Below, piece by piece: positions 1 to 8,970 of a stretch of DNA of 64,000 bases. Within the stretch, counting starts at the first letter, position 1. Every line of letters begins with the position of its first letter. Under the pieces are notes generated by a model, which did no database searches, was not told the origin of the DNA, and saw only the letters and a program-made list of their open reading frames with translations. The position numbers and the translations under genes were made by a program. The stretch spans positions 142,298-206,297 of the forward strand of contig DBMR01000069.1 in assembly GCA_002298785.1 (NCBI GenBank), written 5' to 3'. The stretch is from Verrucomicrobia subdivision 3 bacterium UBA693. Its GTDB lineage: Bacteria > Verrucomicrobiota > Verrucomicrobiia > Limisphaerales > UBA8199.

Positions 1-153
1 GGTCTTGTTTTGTTCGAAATCCTGGACCATCACCACTGTCGCTGCCCGGGCGGGAGTCAGCCCGCCGAGTAGCAGCAAGCTGACGAAGCCCAAAGTTAAC
101 TTCCGGAGTTTGAGCCGGTTGCCTGAAATGAACGGGCGGCGCGGTGCTGACAT
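1..153 (-). CDS. N-terminal fragment of a secreted protein
   Basis: An open frame of 51 codons runs off the left edge; the start ATG is at 153-151 on the minus strand. The translation begins MSAPRRPFISGNRLKLRK, followed by a hydrophobic stretch (about residues 19-32) and a cleavage-like TPARA-A site near residue 37, which is a textbook Sec signal peptide with a basic n-region. Only about 14 residues of the mature protein are visible, so no family can be assigned. It is transcribed divergently from the protease gene, with 167 bases between the two starts. The signal peptide makes a real gene likely despite the short length. Confidence 0.6.
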   Translation of the reverse strand, partial: MSAPRRPFISGNRLKLRKLTLGFVSLLLLGGLTPARAATVVMVQDFEQNKT

Positions 154-320
154 AGTCTGAATGTCAACTTACGCACAATGGTGGCTCGGGAAAAGTGGAA
201 AGGGATTACTGCAAGCTGATGAAATTGCCGACTCGAGGTGTGCGAACAGAGAGTGTGGCGGCGCGGGGCGGTCCCGGTTATGCTTGCAAGGCGGAGGGCT
301 CGACATAAGCTGGACGGTAT

Positions 321-1919
321 ATGCGTTGTTATTCGTGGCGGGTTGGAGTGTCGAACGCCTTGGTTCCGAGTGTGGGTCTCCTTTTCGGGGCGCTTAACCA
401 ACAGTTGATAGCGCAAGGAACCGGCACAACTCGGACGGAACCGAGTTCGAACTCGACGACCTCTGTGGCCCGGCAGAGCAGCGCCATTGAGAATTCGGTG
501 GTGAAAGTATTCTCAGTAGTGCGCTACCCGGATCTGGCCAAGCCTTGGGCCAAGCAGTCGCCGGTCGACATTACCGGCAGCGGTGTGGTGATCGAAGGCA
601 AGCGCATCCTGACCTGCGCCCATGTGGTGTTGTATGCCAGCCAGGTGCAGGTGCAGGCCAACCAATCCGGCGACAAGCTCGCGGCCACGGTCGAGGCGAT
701 TGCACCGGGAATCGATCTCGCGGTGCTAAAACTCGAGGATGAAACATTCTTCGACTCGCATCGGCCACTCCCGAGATTAAGAGGCCTGCCAGAGGGTAAG
801 GACACGGTCCTGGCCTATGGATACCCGAAAGGGGGCACGAGTCTTTCCATAACCAAAGGCATTATTTCGCGAATCGAATTTGCCGTTTATCATCGATCGT
901 TCGCTGGATTGCGGGTGCAGATTGACGCCGCCATCAATCCGGGCAACAGCGGTGGACCGGCGGTCGTGGGGGTTAAAATGGTCGGTCTCGCATTTGCCAG
1001 CCTGGGCAACGCGCAAAACATCGGCTACGTCATTCCCAATGAGGAGATCGACTATTTTCTCCAGAACGTGAAAGACGGCCGGTTTGATGGCAAACCCGCG
1101 ATCTATGATGAATGCCAGGCGTTTGAAAACGTCGCCTTGCGCGCTTTCCTGGGCCTGGACAAAACAGTCCAGGGTGTCGTGGTACATCGGCCCGATCAAA
1201 CCGAAGCCAATTATCCGCTGAAAAAGTGGGATGTGATAACCCGGATCGGCGACACGCCGTTGGATGACCAGGGGATGGTCAAGTTACGGCCTGATCTGCG
1301 CGTTTTCTTTAAGTACATGGTTCAGAAGGTGGCTCGGGCGGGAAAAGTACCACTTACCATTATGCGTGGCGGCCAGGAAATGAAGGTGGAGGTGCCGATC
1401 GCGACGAATCGTCCGGTGGTAATCCGCGATTTGATGGGCAGGTACCCCTCATTCTTTGTTTACGGTCCGCTGGTTTTTTCCACCGCCACGACCGAGTTCG
1501 TGGGCAGCCTGGCCCGCGGCAATGCGGGCGGCGCGCTCATGGGGGTGCTCAGCACGCTTGGCAGCCCCCTGGTCAAGCGTTTGGCCGACAAGCCCATGTT
1601 TGAAGGGGAAGAACTCGTGATTGTGGCCTGCCCGCCTTTTCCCCACCGACTTTCGAAGGGTTACGGAAACCCTGCCTTCCAGGTGGTTAAGTCGGTCAAT
1701 GGCATTCCGATCAAGAATTTGGCGCACCTGGTGGCAGTCTTGCGGGATGCCACCGATAAATACCTCAACTTCGAATACGATAATCTTGGCGGAGAGACCA
1801 TGGTTTTTCCACGTGCGGACATGAGCACCGCCACCGAGGAGATCTTGAGCGACAACGGCATCCGCACGCAGGGCTCACCGGACCTCATGTCCATCTGGAA
1901 TCTTAAGCGCGCGCAGTAG
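321..1919 (+). CDS. HtrA/Deg-type serine protease
   Basis: A trypsin-fold protease of 532 residues. The catalytic triad is readable: His101 in CAHVV, Asp132 in IDLAVL and Ser210 in NPGNSGGP. After the protease domain (about residues 60-250) comes a PDZ-like region (about 255-365, containing WDVITRIGDTPL), then a second C-terminal PDZ-like part (about 375-520, with QVVKSVNGIPIKNL). This arrangement resembles plant Deg9/Deg10-type proteins more than E. coli DegP. Residues 8-32 are moderately hydrophobic and may be a weak export signal, so periplasmic protein quality control is the likely role. The ATG start is the first in frame; a later start is possible because no clear ribosome binding site precedes it. 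Monocistronic as far as can be seen. Confidence 0.85.
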   Translation: MRCYSWRVGVSNALVPSVGLLFGALNQQLIAQGTGTTRTEPSSNSTTSVARQSSAIENSVVKVFSVVRYPDLAKPWAKQSPVDITGSGVVIEGKRILTCAHVVLYASQVQVQANQSGDKLAATVEAIAPGIDLAVLKLEDETFFDSHRPLPRLRGLPEGKDTVLAYGYPKGGTSLSITKGIISRIEFAVYHRSFAGLRVQIDAAINPGNSGGPAVVGVKMVGLAFASLGNAQNIGYVIPNEEIDYFLQNVKDGRFDGKPAIYDECQAFENVALRAFLGLDKTVQGVVVHRPDQTEANYPLKKWDVITRIGDTPLDDQGMVKLRPDLRVFFKYMVQKVARAGKVPLTIMRGGQEMKVEVPIATNRPVVIRDLMGRYPSFFVYGPLVFSTATTEFVGSLARGNAGGALMGVLSTLGSPLVKRLADKPMFEGEELVIVACPPFPHRLSKGYGNPAFQVVKSVNGIPIKNLAHLVAVLRDATDKYLNFEYDNLGGETMVFPRADMSTATEEILSDNGIRTQGSPDLMSIWNLKRAQ

Positions 1920-2046
1920 TACACGCGGAATGCCCGGGGCTGTGCAAAAAATGGTGAACTTTTGCCAAAGTGAGAGAAGTCGCGCTTAAGCTTTGGAGCG
2001 AAAGTCTTGAACATAAACGGAAACATCCGGCAACAGCAAGATTACC

Positions 2047-4797
2047 ATGCAGAACACGACGACGACTCAGCGGGCAGAGCTAGCACACGATATTCTACAC
2101 CAAATCCGACGGCATCCTTTGGATACCATTTTTGCGCCGAAATCCGTGGCGGTGATCGGCGCCACCGAAAACAAAGGGAGCGTGGGCCGCACCGTTTTCC
2201 AAAATCTTGGCCGCGGCGGATTCCAAGGGGTGGTTTACCCGGTGAATCCGAAGCGGTCGAGCGTGTTGTCCGTAAAAGCTTATCCTTCCATCAGCGCGCT
2301 CCCGGAGAAAGTGGATCTGGCGGTGATCACCACTCCGGCGACCACCGTGCCGGGGTTGATCAAAGAATGTGTGGCGGCGGGAGTGAAAGGCGCGGTGATT
2401 ATTTCCGCGGGCTTTAAAGAGGTTGGGCCCGCCGGAGTCGAACTGGAGCGGCAAGTTCTGGAGGAGGCGCGTAAAGGCGGCATGCGGCTGATCGGGCCAA
2501 ACTGCCTGGGCGTCATGAGTCCTCATAATGGTCTCAATGCGACCTTTGCCACCACGATCGCCCGCCCGGGAAACGTGGGATTCATCAGCCAGTCCGGCGC
2601 GCTCTGCACCGCGATTCTAGACTGGAGCCTTCGGGAAAACGTGGGGTTCAGCTCTTTCATCTCGATTGGTTCCATGCTGGACGTCAATTGGGGCGATCTC
2701 ATCTATTACCTGGGCGACGATCCGAACACCAAGAGCATTGTGATTTACATGGAGTCGATCGGCGACGCCCGGTCCTTCCTTTCTGCCGCCCGTGAAGTGG
2801 CCCTAACCAAGCCCATCATCGTGATTAAAGTCGGACGCACCGAAGCGGCCGCCAAAGCGGCGGCTTCGCACACCGGTTCTTTGACGGGCAGTGATGAGGT
2901 GTTGCAAGCGGCGTTTCGCCGGGTAGGGGTGTTGCGAGTCGAGACGATTGCGGAACTTTTCCACATGGCCGAGGTGTTGGCCAAACAGCCGCGGCCGCAA
3001 GGCCCGCGCCTGACGCTGGTGACGAATGCCGGCGGCCCGGGCGTGCTGGCGACCGACATGTTGATTAGCAGCGGCGGCAAGCTCGCCGAGCCGTCGAAGG
3101 AAACCATGGACGCGATGAATGCGTTCCTGCCCGCGGCCTGGAGCCATAATAATCCCATCGATATTCTGGGTGACGCCGGTCCGGACCGTTATGCTAAAGC
3201 GGTCAAAATTGCGGCTGAAGATACGGGCAGCGATGGGTTGCTGGTGATCCTGACCCCACAAGCCATGACCGACCCCACCGCCACGGCGGAGGAGCTTCGT
3301 CCGTATGCCAAGCTGGCGGGTAAACCGTTGCTGGCCTGTTGGATGGGTGGCCAGGAAGTCGAGCCGGGCGAGGATATCCTCAATCGTGCGGGGATACCGA
3401 CTTACAAGTATCCCGACACTGCGGCGCGCGCCTTCTACTACATGTGGCGCTACACGTACAACCTGCGAGCGCTCTACGAAACACCGGCTTTGATGGCGGA
3501 CCAGGCCGATGCCACCGCTCGTTCCAAAGCAGGTGCGATTATTCAGGTCGCTCGCAAGTCGGGTCGGACGATTCTCACCGAATTTGAGTCCAAACAACTG
3601 CTGAGCGCGTATGGGATCCCGACTGTGGATACCCGGATCGCGAATAGCGAGGACCAGGCGGTGAAGCTGGCGGATGACATCGGTTATCCGGTGGTGTTGA
3701 AACTCTATTCGGAGACCATTACGCACAAGACCGACGTGGGCGGGGTGCAGTTGAACCTGCGCAATGCCGCCGCAGTGCGCAAAGCCTACAGCGGGATCGA
3801 AGCTGCGGTGACCAAGCACGCCGGCAAGCAGCATTTCCTGGGAGTAACGGTGCAGCCGATGATCAGCCTGGACGGATACGAACTGATTATTGGCAGCAGC
3901 CTGGACGCTCAATTCGGCCCGGTGCTGCTGTTCGGTACGGGCGGTCAACTGGTGGAAGTTTTCAAGGACCGCGCTTTGGCTCTGCCGCCGCTCAACGCCA
4001 CGCTCGCCCGCCGCATGATGGAACAGACCCGCATTTTCGAGGCGCTCAAGGGCGTGCGTGGACGCGCGCCGGTCAATATCGCCGCGCTTGAGGAGTTGTT
4101 GGTGCGGTTCAGCCAATTGGTGGTGGAACAGCCATGGATTTCGGAGATCGATATCAACCCGTTGCTGGCCTCGCCGGAGCGGTTGCTCGCTCTGGATGCG
4201 CGGGTGGTGATCCATCCTAAAGGCATGACCGAAGCCAAGCTGCCCAAGCCCGCGATTCGTCCTTATCCGAGCCAATACGTGGCGAACTGGAAGCTGAAGA
4301 ACAACGCGCAGGTGATTGTGCGTCCGATCCGTCCCGAGGACGAGCCGCTGTTGGTGAAGTTTCACGAAACGCTGTCTGAAGAGAGCGTCTACTATCGCTA
4401 CTTCAGCCAATTGAAACTCGACCAGCGCGTGGCGCACGAACGCCTCACCCGCATGTGCTTCAACGATTACAACCGGGAAATCGCGCTGGTGGCCGAACAC
4501 AAGGATGCCAAGACCGGCAACCGCGAGTTGCTCGCCGTGGGACGTCTGACCAAGGCCCATGGCCTGAATGAAGCAGAATTCGCGTTAATCGTGAGCGATC
4601 GCTTCCAGGGGCAGGGATTGGGGACTGAGTTGCTCAAGCGGCTGGTGCAAATCGGCCGCGACGAGAAGCTGGATCGCATCACCGCCAACATGCTGCCGGA
4701 GAACCACGCTATGCATCACGTCAGCAAGAAAGTGGGCTTCAAGTTGCATCGGGCCGCCAACAATCAGGATTTCCGGGCGGAAATCTCGCTGAAATAG
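2047..4797 (+). CDS. ADP-forming acyl-CoA synthetase fused to GNAT acetyltransferase (Pat/YfiQ-like)
   Basis: A 916-residue multidomain protein. In order: a CoA-binding Rossmann domain (about 20-150, with SVAVIGATENKGSVG), succinyl-CoA-ligase-like domains (about 160-480), an ATP-grasp domain (about 510-720) and a GNAT acetyltransferase (about 750-916, acetyl-CoA loop FQGQGLGTELL near 852). The same architecture occurs in protein lysine acetyltransferases Pat/PatZ/YfiQ and in ADP-forming acetate-CoA ligases. The phosphohistidine expected for a working ADP-forming ligase is present (His275 in ASHTGSLTG). From memory, E. coli YfiQ lacks this residue, so here both halves may be active. Likely roles are acetyl-CoA/acetate interconversion with ATP gain, protein acetylation, or both. 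It lies upstream of nifJ, which makes acetyl-CoA, but a 406-base gap separates them. Confidence 0.85.
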   Translation: MQNTTTTQRAELAHDILHQIRRHPLDTIFAPKSVAVIGATENKGSVGRTVFQNLGRGGFQGVVYPVNPKRSSVLSVKAYPSISALPEKVDLAVITTPATTVPGLIKECVAAGVKGAVIISAGFKEVGPAGVELERQVLEEARKGGMRLIGPNCLGVMSPHNGLNATFATTIARPGNVGFISQSGALCTAILDWSLRENVGFSSFISIGSMLDVNWGDLIYYLGDDPNTKSIVIYMESIGDARSFLSAAREVALTKPIIVIKVGRTEAAAKAAASHTGSLTGSDEVLQAAFRRVGVLRVETIAELFHMAEVLAKQPRPQGPRLTLVTNAGGPGVLATDMLISSGGKLAEPSKETMDAMNAFLPAAWSHNNPIDILGDAGPDRYAKAVKIAAEDTGSDGLLVILTPQAMTDPTATAEELRPYAKLAGKPLLACWMGGQEVEPGEDILNRAGIPTYKYPDTAARAFYYMWRYTYNLRALYETPALMADQADATARSKAGAIIQVARKSGRTILTEFESKQLLSAYGIPTVDTRIANSEDQAVKLADDIGYPVVLKLYSETITHKTDVGGVQLNLRNAAAVRKAYSGIEAAVTKHAGKQHFLGVTVQPMISLDGYELIIGSSLDAQFGPVLLFGTGGQLVEVFKDRALALPPLNATLARRMMEQTRIFEALKGVRGRAPVNIAALEELLVRFSQLVVEQPWISEIDINPLLASPERLLALDARVVIHPKGMTEAKLPKPAIRPYPSQYVANWKLKNNAQVIVRPIRPEDEPLLVKFHETLSEESVYYRYFSQLKLDQRVAHERLTRMCFNDYNREIALVAEHKDAKTGNRELLAVGRLTKAHGLNEAEFALIVSDRFQGQGLGTELLKRLVQIGRDEKLDRITANMLPENHAMHHVSKKVGFKLHRAANNQDFRAEISLK

Positions 4798-5203
4798 CCA
4801 GCGCCAATTCGCGATGGGGAGGAGCCGGCGGCAAGCCGGCTCCCGGCGGGCGCACTTTCTGCTTGCCGCTCACCAGCCCATCCGGAGATCGATCGGATTG
4901 ATTCCGGACGATCGACATCAGGATTGAGCTTACCCATTTTTAACACGGGCAGTGACAATAAAGGGTGAGACTTTGGCAACCCTTGTGAAGTGGAGTTTTC
5001 CCACCGCAGGCACATTGTCGAGGTGCGGAAAATCCAGCCCGGCAGGGGAGGGAAGCGGCCGCGGGCAGGTAAGGGATCGGTGGAGTGCGAGCCGCAGGGC
5101 AGAAGGGTATAAGGGAAGAGGCTGATTCCGGACAATTAACCTTATTTTTGATTGTATTTGAAAAGTTCTAAACACACGTATATCGCCAACCAACGCTTCG
5201 CCT
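4798..5203. other. 406-base intergenic region upstream of nifJ
   Basis: Apart from the hairpin at 4821-4843 I see no gene here: the short frames in it overlap nifJ or lack any protein-like character. The last 70 bases are A+T-rich, in contrast to the G+C-rich surroundings, so the nifJ promoter most likely sits around 5135-5185. I could not pick a convincing -35/-10 pair with normal spacing. Confidence 0.5.
4821..4843 (+). terminator. GC-rich hairpin after the acyl-CoA synthetase gene
   Basis: A perfect 9-bp inverted repeat (GGAGCCGGC / GCCGGCTCC) with a GGCAA loop starts 24 bases after the stop codon. No T-tract follows, so this may be a weak or Rho-assisted terminator or a 3-prime stabilising structure. 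Confidence 0.4.
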
Positions 5204-8200
5204 ATGTCTGACGCAAAGTCATCCACTTCGGCGCCCCTGGCCACTGCGGCCACGGGCGGAGTAAAAACCGCCAACTTCAAGACGCTCGACGGCAACGAAG
5301 CCGCCGCGTATGTCGCTTACCGGCTGAACGAGGTCATGGCCATCTATCCGATCACCCCGTCCTCGCCGATCGCCGAGTGGTGCGACCAGTGGTCCTCGGA
5401 AGGCAAACGTAATTTGTGGGACACCATTCCGTCCATCGTGGAGATGCAGAGCGAAGGCGGGGCAGTGGGAGCCGTGCATGGCGCGCTCCAAACGGGGACC
5501 TTGAGCACCACCTTTACGGCCTCGCAGGGGCTGCTGCTCATGATTCCGAACATGTTTAAGATTGCCGGCGAGTTGCTGCCGACCGTGTTCCATGTTACCG
5601 CCCGCACCGTGGCGGCGCATGCATTGTCGATCTTTGGCGATCACAGCGACGTCATGGCCTGCCGCACCACCGGTTGGGGCATGCTGGCGGCCGCATCGGT
5701 GCAGGAAACCATGGACATGGCGCTGATCTCGCAAGCCGCCTCGCTGCGTTCCCGTATCCCCTTCATCCATTTCTTTGACGGCTTCCGCACCTCGCACGAG
5801 GTGTGCAAGATCGAGGTGCTTTCCAAAGCGGACATGGCGGCGCTCATCGATGATGAGCTGATCGCGCAACATCGCGCGCGAGCCATGACCCCGGACAACC
5901 CTGTCTTGCGTGGCACCGCCCAGAATCCGGATGCTTTCTTCCAGGCCCGGGAGACGGTGAATCCGTTTTACAGCCGCTGCGCGGACATCACCCAGAAAGT
6001 GATGGATGAATTCAGCGGTCGGGTCGGACGGAAATACAATCTGTTTGATTACGTTGGAGCGCCGGATGCCGAGCGCGTGATCGTGCTCATGGGTTCCGGT
6101 TGCGAAGCGGCGCATGAAGCCGTGGATTACCTGACCGCCAAAGGAGAGAAGATTGGCATCGTCAAAGTGCGTCTCTATCGGCCGTTTGATGGCAAACGCT
6201 TCCTGGAAACTCTGCCGGCGTCCGTGAAGACCCTGGCCATTCTGGATCGCACGAAAGAGCCCGGAGCGGCCGGCGAACCGCTGTATCAGGACGTGGTCGC
6301 GTCGCTGGTGGAAGGCCTGTCGCTGGGCTGGGGCAAAATCAAAGCTCTCCCCAAATTGCTGTGCGGACGCTATGGTTTATCCTCGAAAGAATTCACGCCA
6401 GCCATGGTCAAGGCGGTCTTGGACAATATGGCCGCCGCCCAGCCGAAGAACCATTTCACGATCGGCATCAACGACGACGTCACCAACACGAGCCTCGCGT
6501 GGGATGAAGGATTCTCGACCGAGCCGGCCAATGTGATTCGTGCGATGTTCTACGGTTTAGGTGCGGACGGCACGGTAGGCGCCAACAAGAATTCTATCAA
6601 GATCATCGGTGAAGAGACGCCCAATTTCGCCCAGGGCTATTTCGTCTATGACTCGAAGAAGTCGGGGTCAATGACGGTCTCCCACTTGCGGTTTGGTCCG
6701 CAGGCGATTCGCTCGACCTACCTGATCACGCGGGCCAACTTCGTGGCCTGTCATCAGCCGGGATTTCTGGACCGGTACGACATGGTCAAGAACCTGGTGC
6801 CGGGAGGCACGTTCCTGCTGAACACGCCGTTTTCCCGCGAAGAAATCTGGTCCCGGCTGCCGACGCCGGTGCAAAAGACGCTGCTGGAAAAGAAGGTGAA
6901 ATTCTACGTGATCGACGCGACCAAAGTGGCGCGCGACAGCGGAATGGGCGGCCGCATTAACACCATCATGCAGGTGTGCTTCTTCGCACTGTCCGGGGTG
7001 CTGCCGAAGGACGAGGCCATTGAGGCGATCAAAGAGTCGATTCGCAAGACTTACGGCAAGAAAGGCGAGGAAATCGTCCGGATGAACCTCCAGGCGGTGG
7101 ACAACACGCTGGCGCACCTGTTCGAGGTGGCGCTAACCTCCGAGGTGAACGGCACGGGAGACTTCCTGCCGGCCATCACCTTGAACGCGCCGGTTTATGC
7201 CCAAAAGGTTTTGGGCAAGTTAGCCGCGGGCCTGGGTGATGAGCTGCCGGTGAGCGCCTTCTCCTGCGACGGCACCTTCCCGACCGCCACCGCACAATAT
7301 GAGAAGCGCAACCTGGCTCTGGATATCCCGGTATGGGACGAGGCGGTCTGCATTCAATGCATGAAGTGCGTGGCGATCTGTCCGCACGCTACCATTCGCG
7401 CGAAGGTGTACGAGCCGAAGGAACTGGTGAACGCACCGGCTACTTTTAAGGTGACCGACGCACGCGCGCCCGAGTGGAAAGGGCTGAAATGGACGTTGCA
7501 GGTGGCAGCGGAAGATTGCACCGGCTGCACGCTGTGCGTGGAGGTTTGCCCGGCGCGCAACAAGACCGAAGCCAAGCTCAAGGCTATCAATATGCGGCCG
7601 CAGGCGCCGTTGCGGGATCAGGAACGGGCCAACTGGGACTTCTTCCTCAAATTGCCGGAATTCGATCGTCGCAAGCTCAAGGTTGGCACGCTGCGTCAGC
7701 AGCAAGTGATGCAGCCGCTCTTCGAGTTCTCGGGCGCTTGTGCCGGTTGCGGTGAAACCCCGTATCTCAAATTGCTCACGCAATTGTTTGGCGACCGCAC
7801 CGTCATCGCCAATGCCACGGGATGCTCCTCGATCTATGGCGGCAACCTGCCGACGACTCCCTATGCCAAGAACAACGACGGACGCGGTCCGACGTGGTGC
7901 AATTCCTTGTTTGAAGACAATGCGGAATTCGGTTTGGGCTTCCGGGTGTCGCTGGACAAGCAGCAGGAGTTCGCGGCGGAACTGGTGCGCAAAGTCGCCG
8001 GGGTTGTGGGCCAGGACCTGGCCGACGCCATCCTCGGTGCGGATCAGTCGGATGAGGCGGGGATTTATGACCAACGCGAGCGAGTCGCGGCGCTGAAGCA
8101 GAAACTGACCGGGATGAATACTCCCGAAGCGAAATTACTGCTGACGCTGGCCGACAAACTCGTGAAGAAGAGCGTCTGGATCGTCGGTGGCGACGGTTGG

Positions 8201-8884
8201 GCTTACGACATCGGTTACGGTGGTCTGGACCACGTCCTGGCCAGCGGACGAAAAGTCAACGTGCTGGTGCTCGACACCGAAGTGTATTCCAACACCGGCG
8301 GTCAGTGCTCGAAATCCACTCCGCGCGGTGCGGTGGCCAAATTTGCGGCCGGCGGCAAACCCGGCGGCAAAAAGGACCTGGGGCTGATTGCCATGACTTA
8401 CGGCCATATCTATGTCGCCAGTGTCGCGATGGGTTATAAGGACGAGCATACGCTAAAGGCGTTCCTGGAAGCGGAATCCTATCCGGGACCTTCCCTGATC
8501 ATCGCTTACAGCCATTGTATCGCGCACGGCATCAACCTCGATGCGGGTGTGGGCGCCAAGCAGCAGAAACTCGCGGTGGAATCCGGGCAATGGCTGCTGT
8601 ATCGCTTCGACCCGCGTCGGGCGGAGCGCGGCGAAAATCCGTTGCAGATGGATTCCGGCGCCGCCAAAGGCAAGGTGCAGGATTACCTGATGTCCGAGAA
8701 TCGCTTTAAGATGCTCACCAAGAGCAAGCCGGAGGACGCGAAGAAGTTCTTTGCGCAAGCCCAGCAGGACGCAGACCGGCGCTGGCGCTATTACCAGTTC
8801 CTTTCCGGACGCGATGGCAAGACGGCGGCCGCGCCCGCCGCCACATCGGCCAAACCCGCCACGTCGGTCGACCAACAACCATAA
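5204..8884 (+). CDS. nifJ: pyruvate:ferredoxin (flavodoxin) oxidoreductase
   Basis: A 1226-residue single-chain PFOR, the usual length for this family. It converts pyruvate and CoA to acetyl-CoA and CO2 while reducing ferredoxin or flavodoxin. Visible parts are the N-terminal pyrimidine-binding domain (YPITPSSPIAEW near residue 46), the gamma-like domain (about 420-640), an inserted two-cluster ferredoxin domain (CIQCMKCVAICP near 716 and CTGCTLCVEVCP near 772) and the C-terminal TPP domain (CAGCGETPY near 846, GGDGWAYDIGYGG near 995, SNTGGQCSKST near 1028). A third cluster ligated by Cys in the TPP domain is normal. The enzyme implies anaerobic or fermentative capacity. The next gene, 86 bases on, is a DHOD-like partner that probably shares the transcript. 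Confidence 0.97.
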   Translation: MSDAKSSTSAPLATAATGGVKTANFKTLDGNEAAAYVAYRLNEVMAIYPITPSSPIAEWCDQWSSEGKRNLWDTIPSIVEMQSEGGAVGAVHGALQTGTLSTTFTASQGLLLMIPNMFKIAGELLPTVFHVTARTVAAHALSIFGDHSDVMACRTTGWGMLAAASVQETMDMALISQAASLRSRIPFIHFFDGFRTSHEVCKIEVLSKADMAALIDDELIAQHRARAMTPDNPVLRGTAQNPDAFFQARETVNPFYSRCADITQKVMDEFSGRVGRKYNLFDYVGAPDAERVIVLMGSGCEAAHEAVDYLTAKGEKIGIVKVRLYRPFDGKRFLETLPASVKTLAILDRTKEPGAAGEPLYQDVVASLVEGLSLGWGKIKALPKLLCGRYGLSSKEFTPAMVKAVLDNMAAAQPKNHFTIGINDDVTNTSLAWDEGFSTEPANVIRAMFYGLGADGTVGANKNSIKIIGEETPNFAQGYFVYDSKKSGSMTVSHLRFGPQAIRSTYLITRANFVACHQPGFLDRYDMVKNLVPGGTFLLNTPFSREEIWSRLPTPVQKTLLEKKVKFYVIDATKVARDSGMGGRINTIMQVCFFALSGVLPKDEAIEAIKESIRKTYGKKGEEIVRMNLQAVDNTLAHLFEVALTSEVNGTGDFLPAITLNAPVYAQKVLGKLAAGLGDELPVSAFSCDGTFPTATAQYEKRNLALDIPVWDEAVCIQCMKCVAICPHATIRAKVYEPKELVNAPATFKVTDARAPEWKGLKWTLQVAAEDCTGCTLCVEVCPARNKTEAKLKAINMRPQAPLRDQERANWDFFLKLPEFDRRKLKVGTLRQQQVMQPLFEFSGACAGCGETPYLKLLTQLFGDRTVIANATGCSSIYGGNLPTTPYAKNNDGRGPTWCNSLFEDNAEFGLGFRVSLDKQQEFAAELVRKVAGVVGQDLADAILGADQSDEAGIYDQRERVAALKQKLTGMNTPEAKLLLTLADKLVKKSVWIVGGDGWAYDIGYGGLDHVLASGRKVNVLVLDTEVYSNTGGQCSKSTPRGAVAKFAAGGKPGGKKDLGLIAMTYGHIYVASVAMGYKDEHTLKAFLEAESYPGPSLIIAYSHCIAHGINLDAGVGAKQQKLAVESGQWLLYRFDPRRAERGENPLQMDSGAAKGKVQDYLMSENRFKMLTKSKPEDAKKFFAQAQQDADRRWRYYQFLSGRDGKTAAAPAATSAKPATSVDQQP

Positions 8885-8970
8885 ACTGAAACCGGCCGCG
8901 CCTGCTCCCCGCGGCGGCGGGGAGGGCGTCGCGGCCAAATTAAAGCTTAAACAACCTGATACACAGTCTT

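Noticed and set aside
2803..4560. A 585-residue open frame on the minus strand inside the acyl-CoA synthetase gene
   Set aside because: It is a mirror of a G+C-rich, clearly coding plus strand; its translation is His/Arg/Gln-rich with no domain.
7220..8074. Minus-strand frame of 284 residues inside nifJ
   Set aside because: nifJ motifs are unambiguous on the plus strand here; the frame has antisense-type composition.
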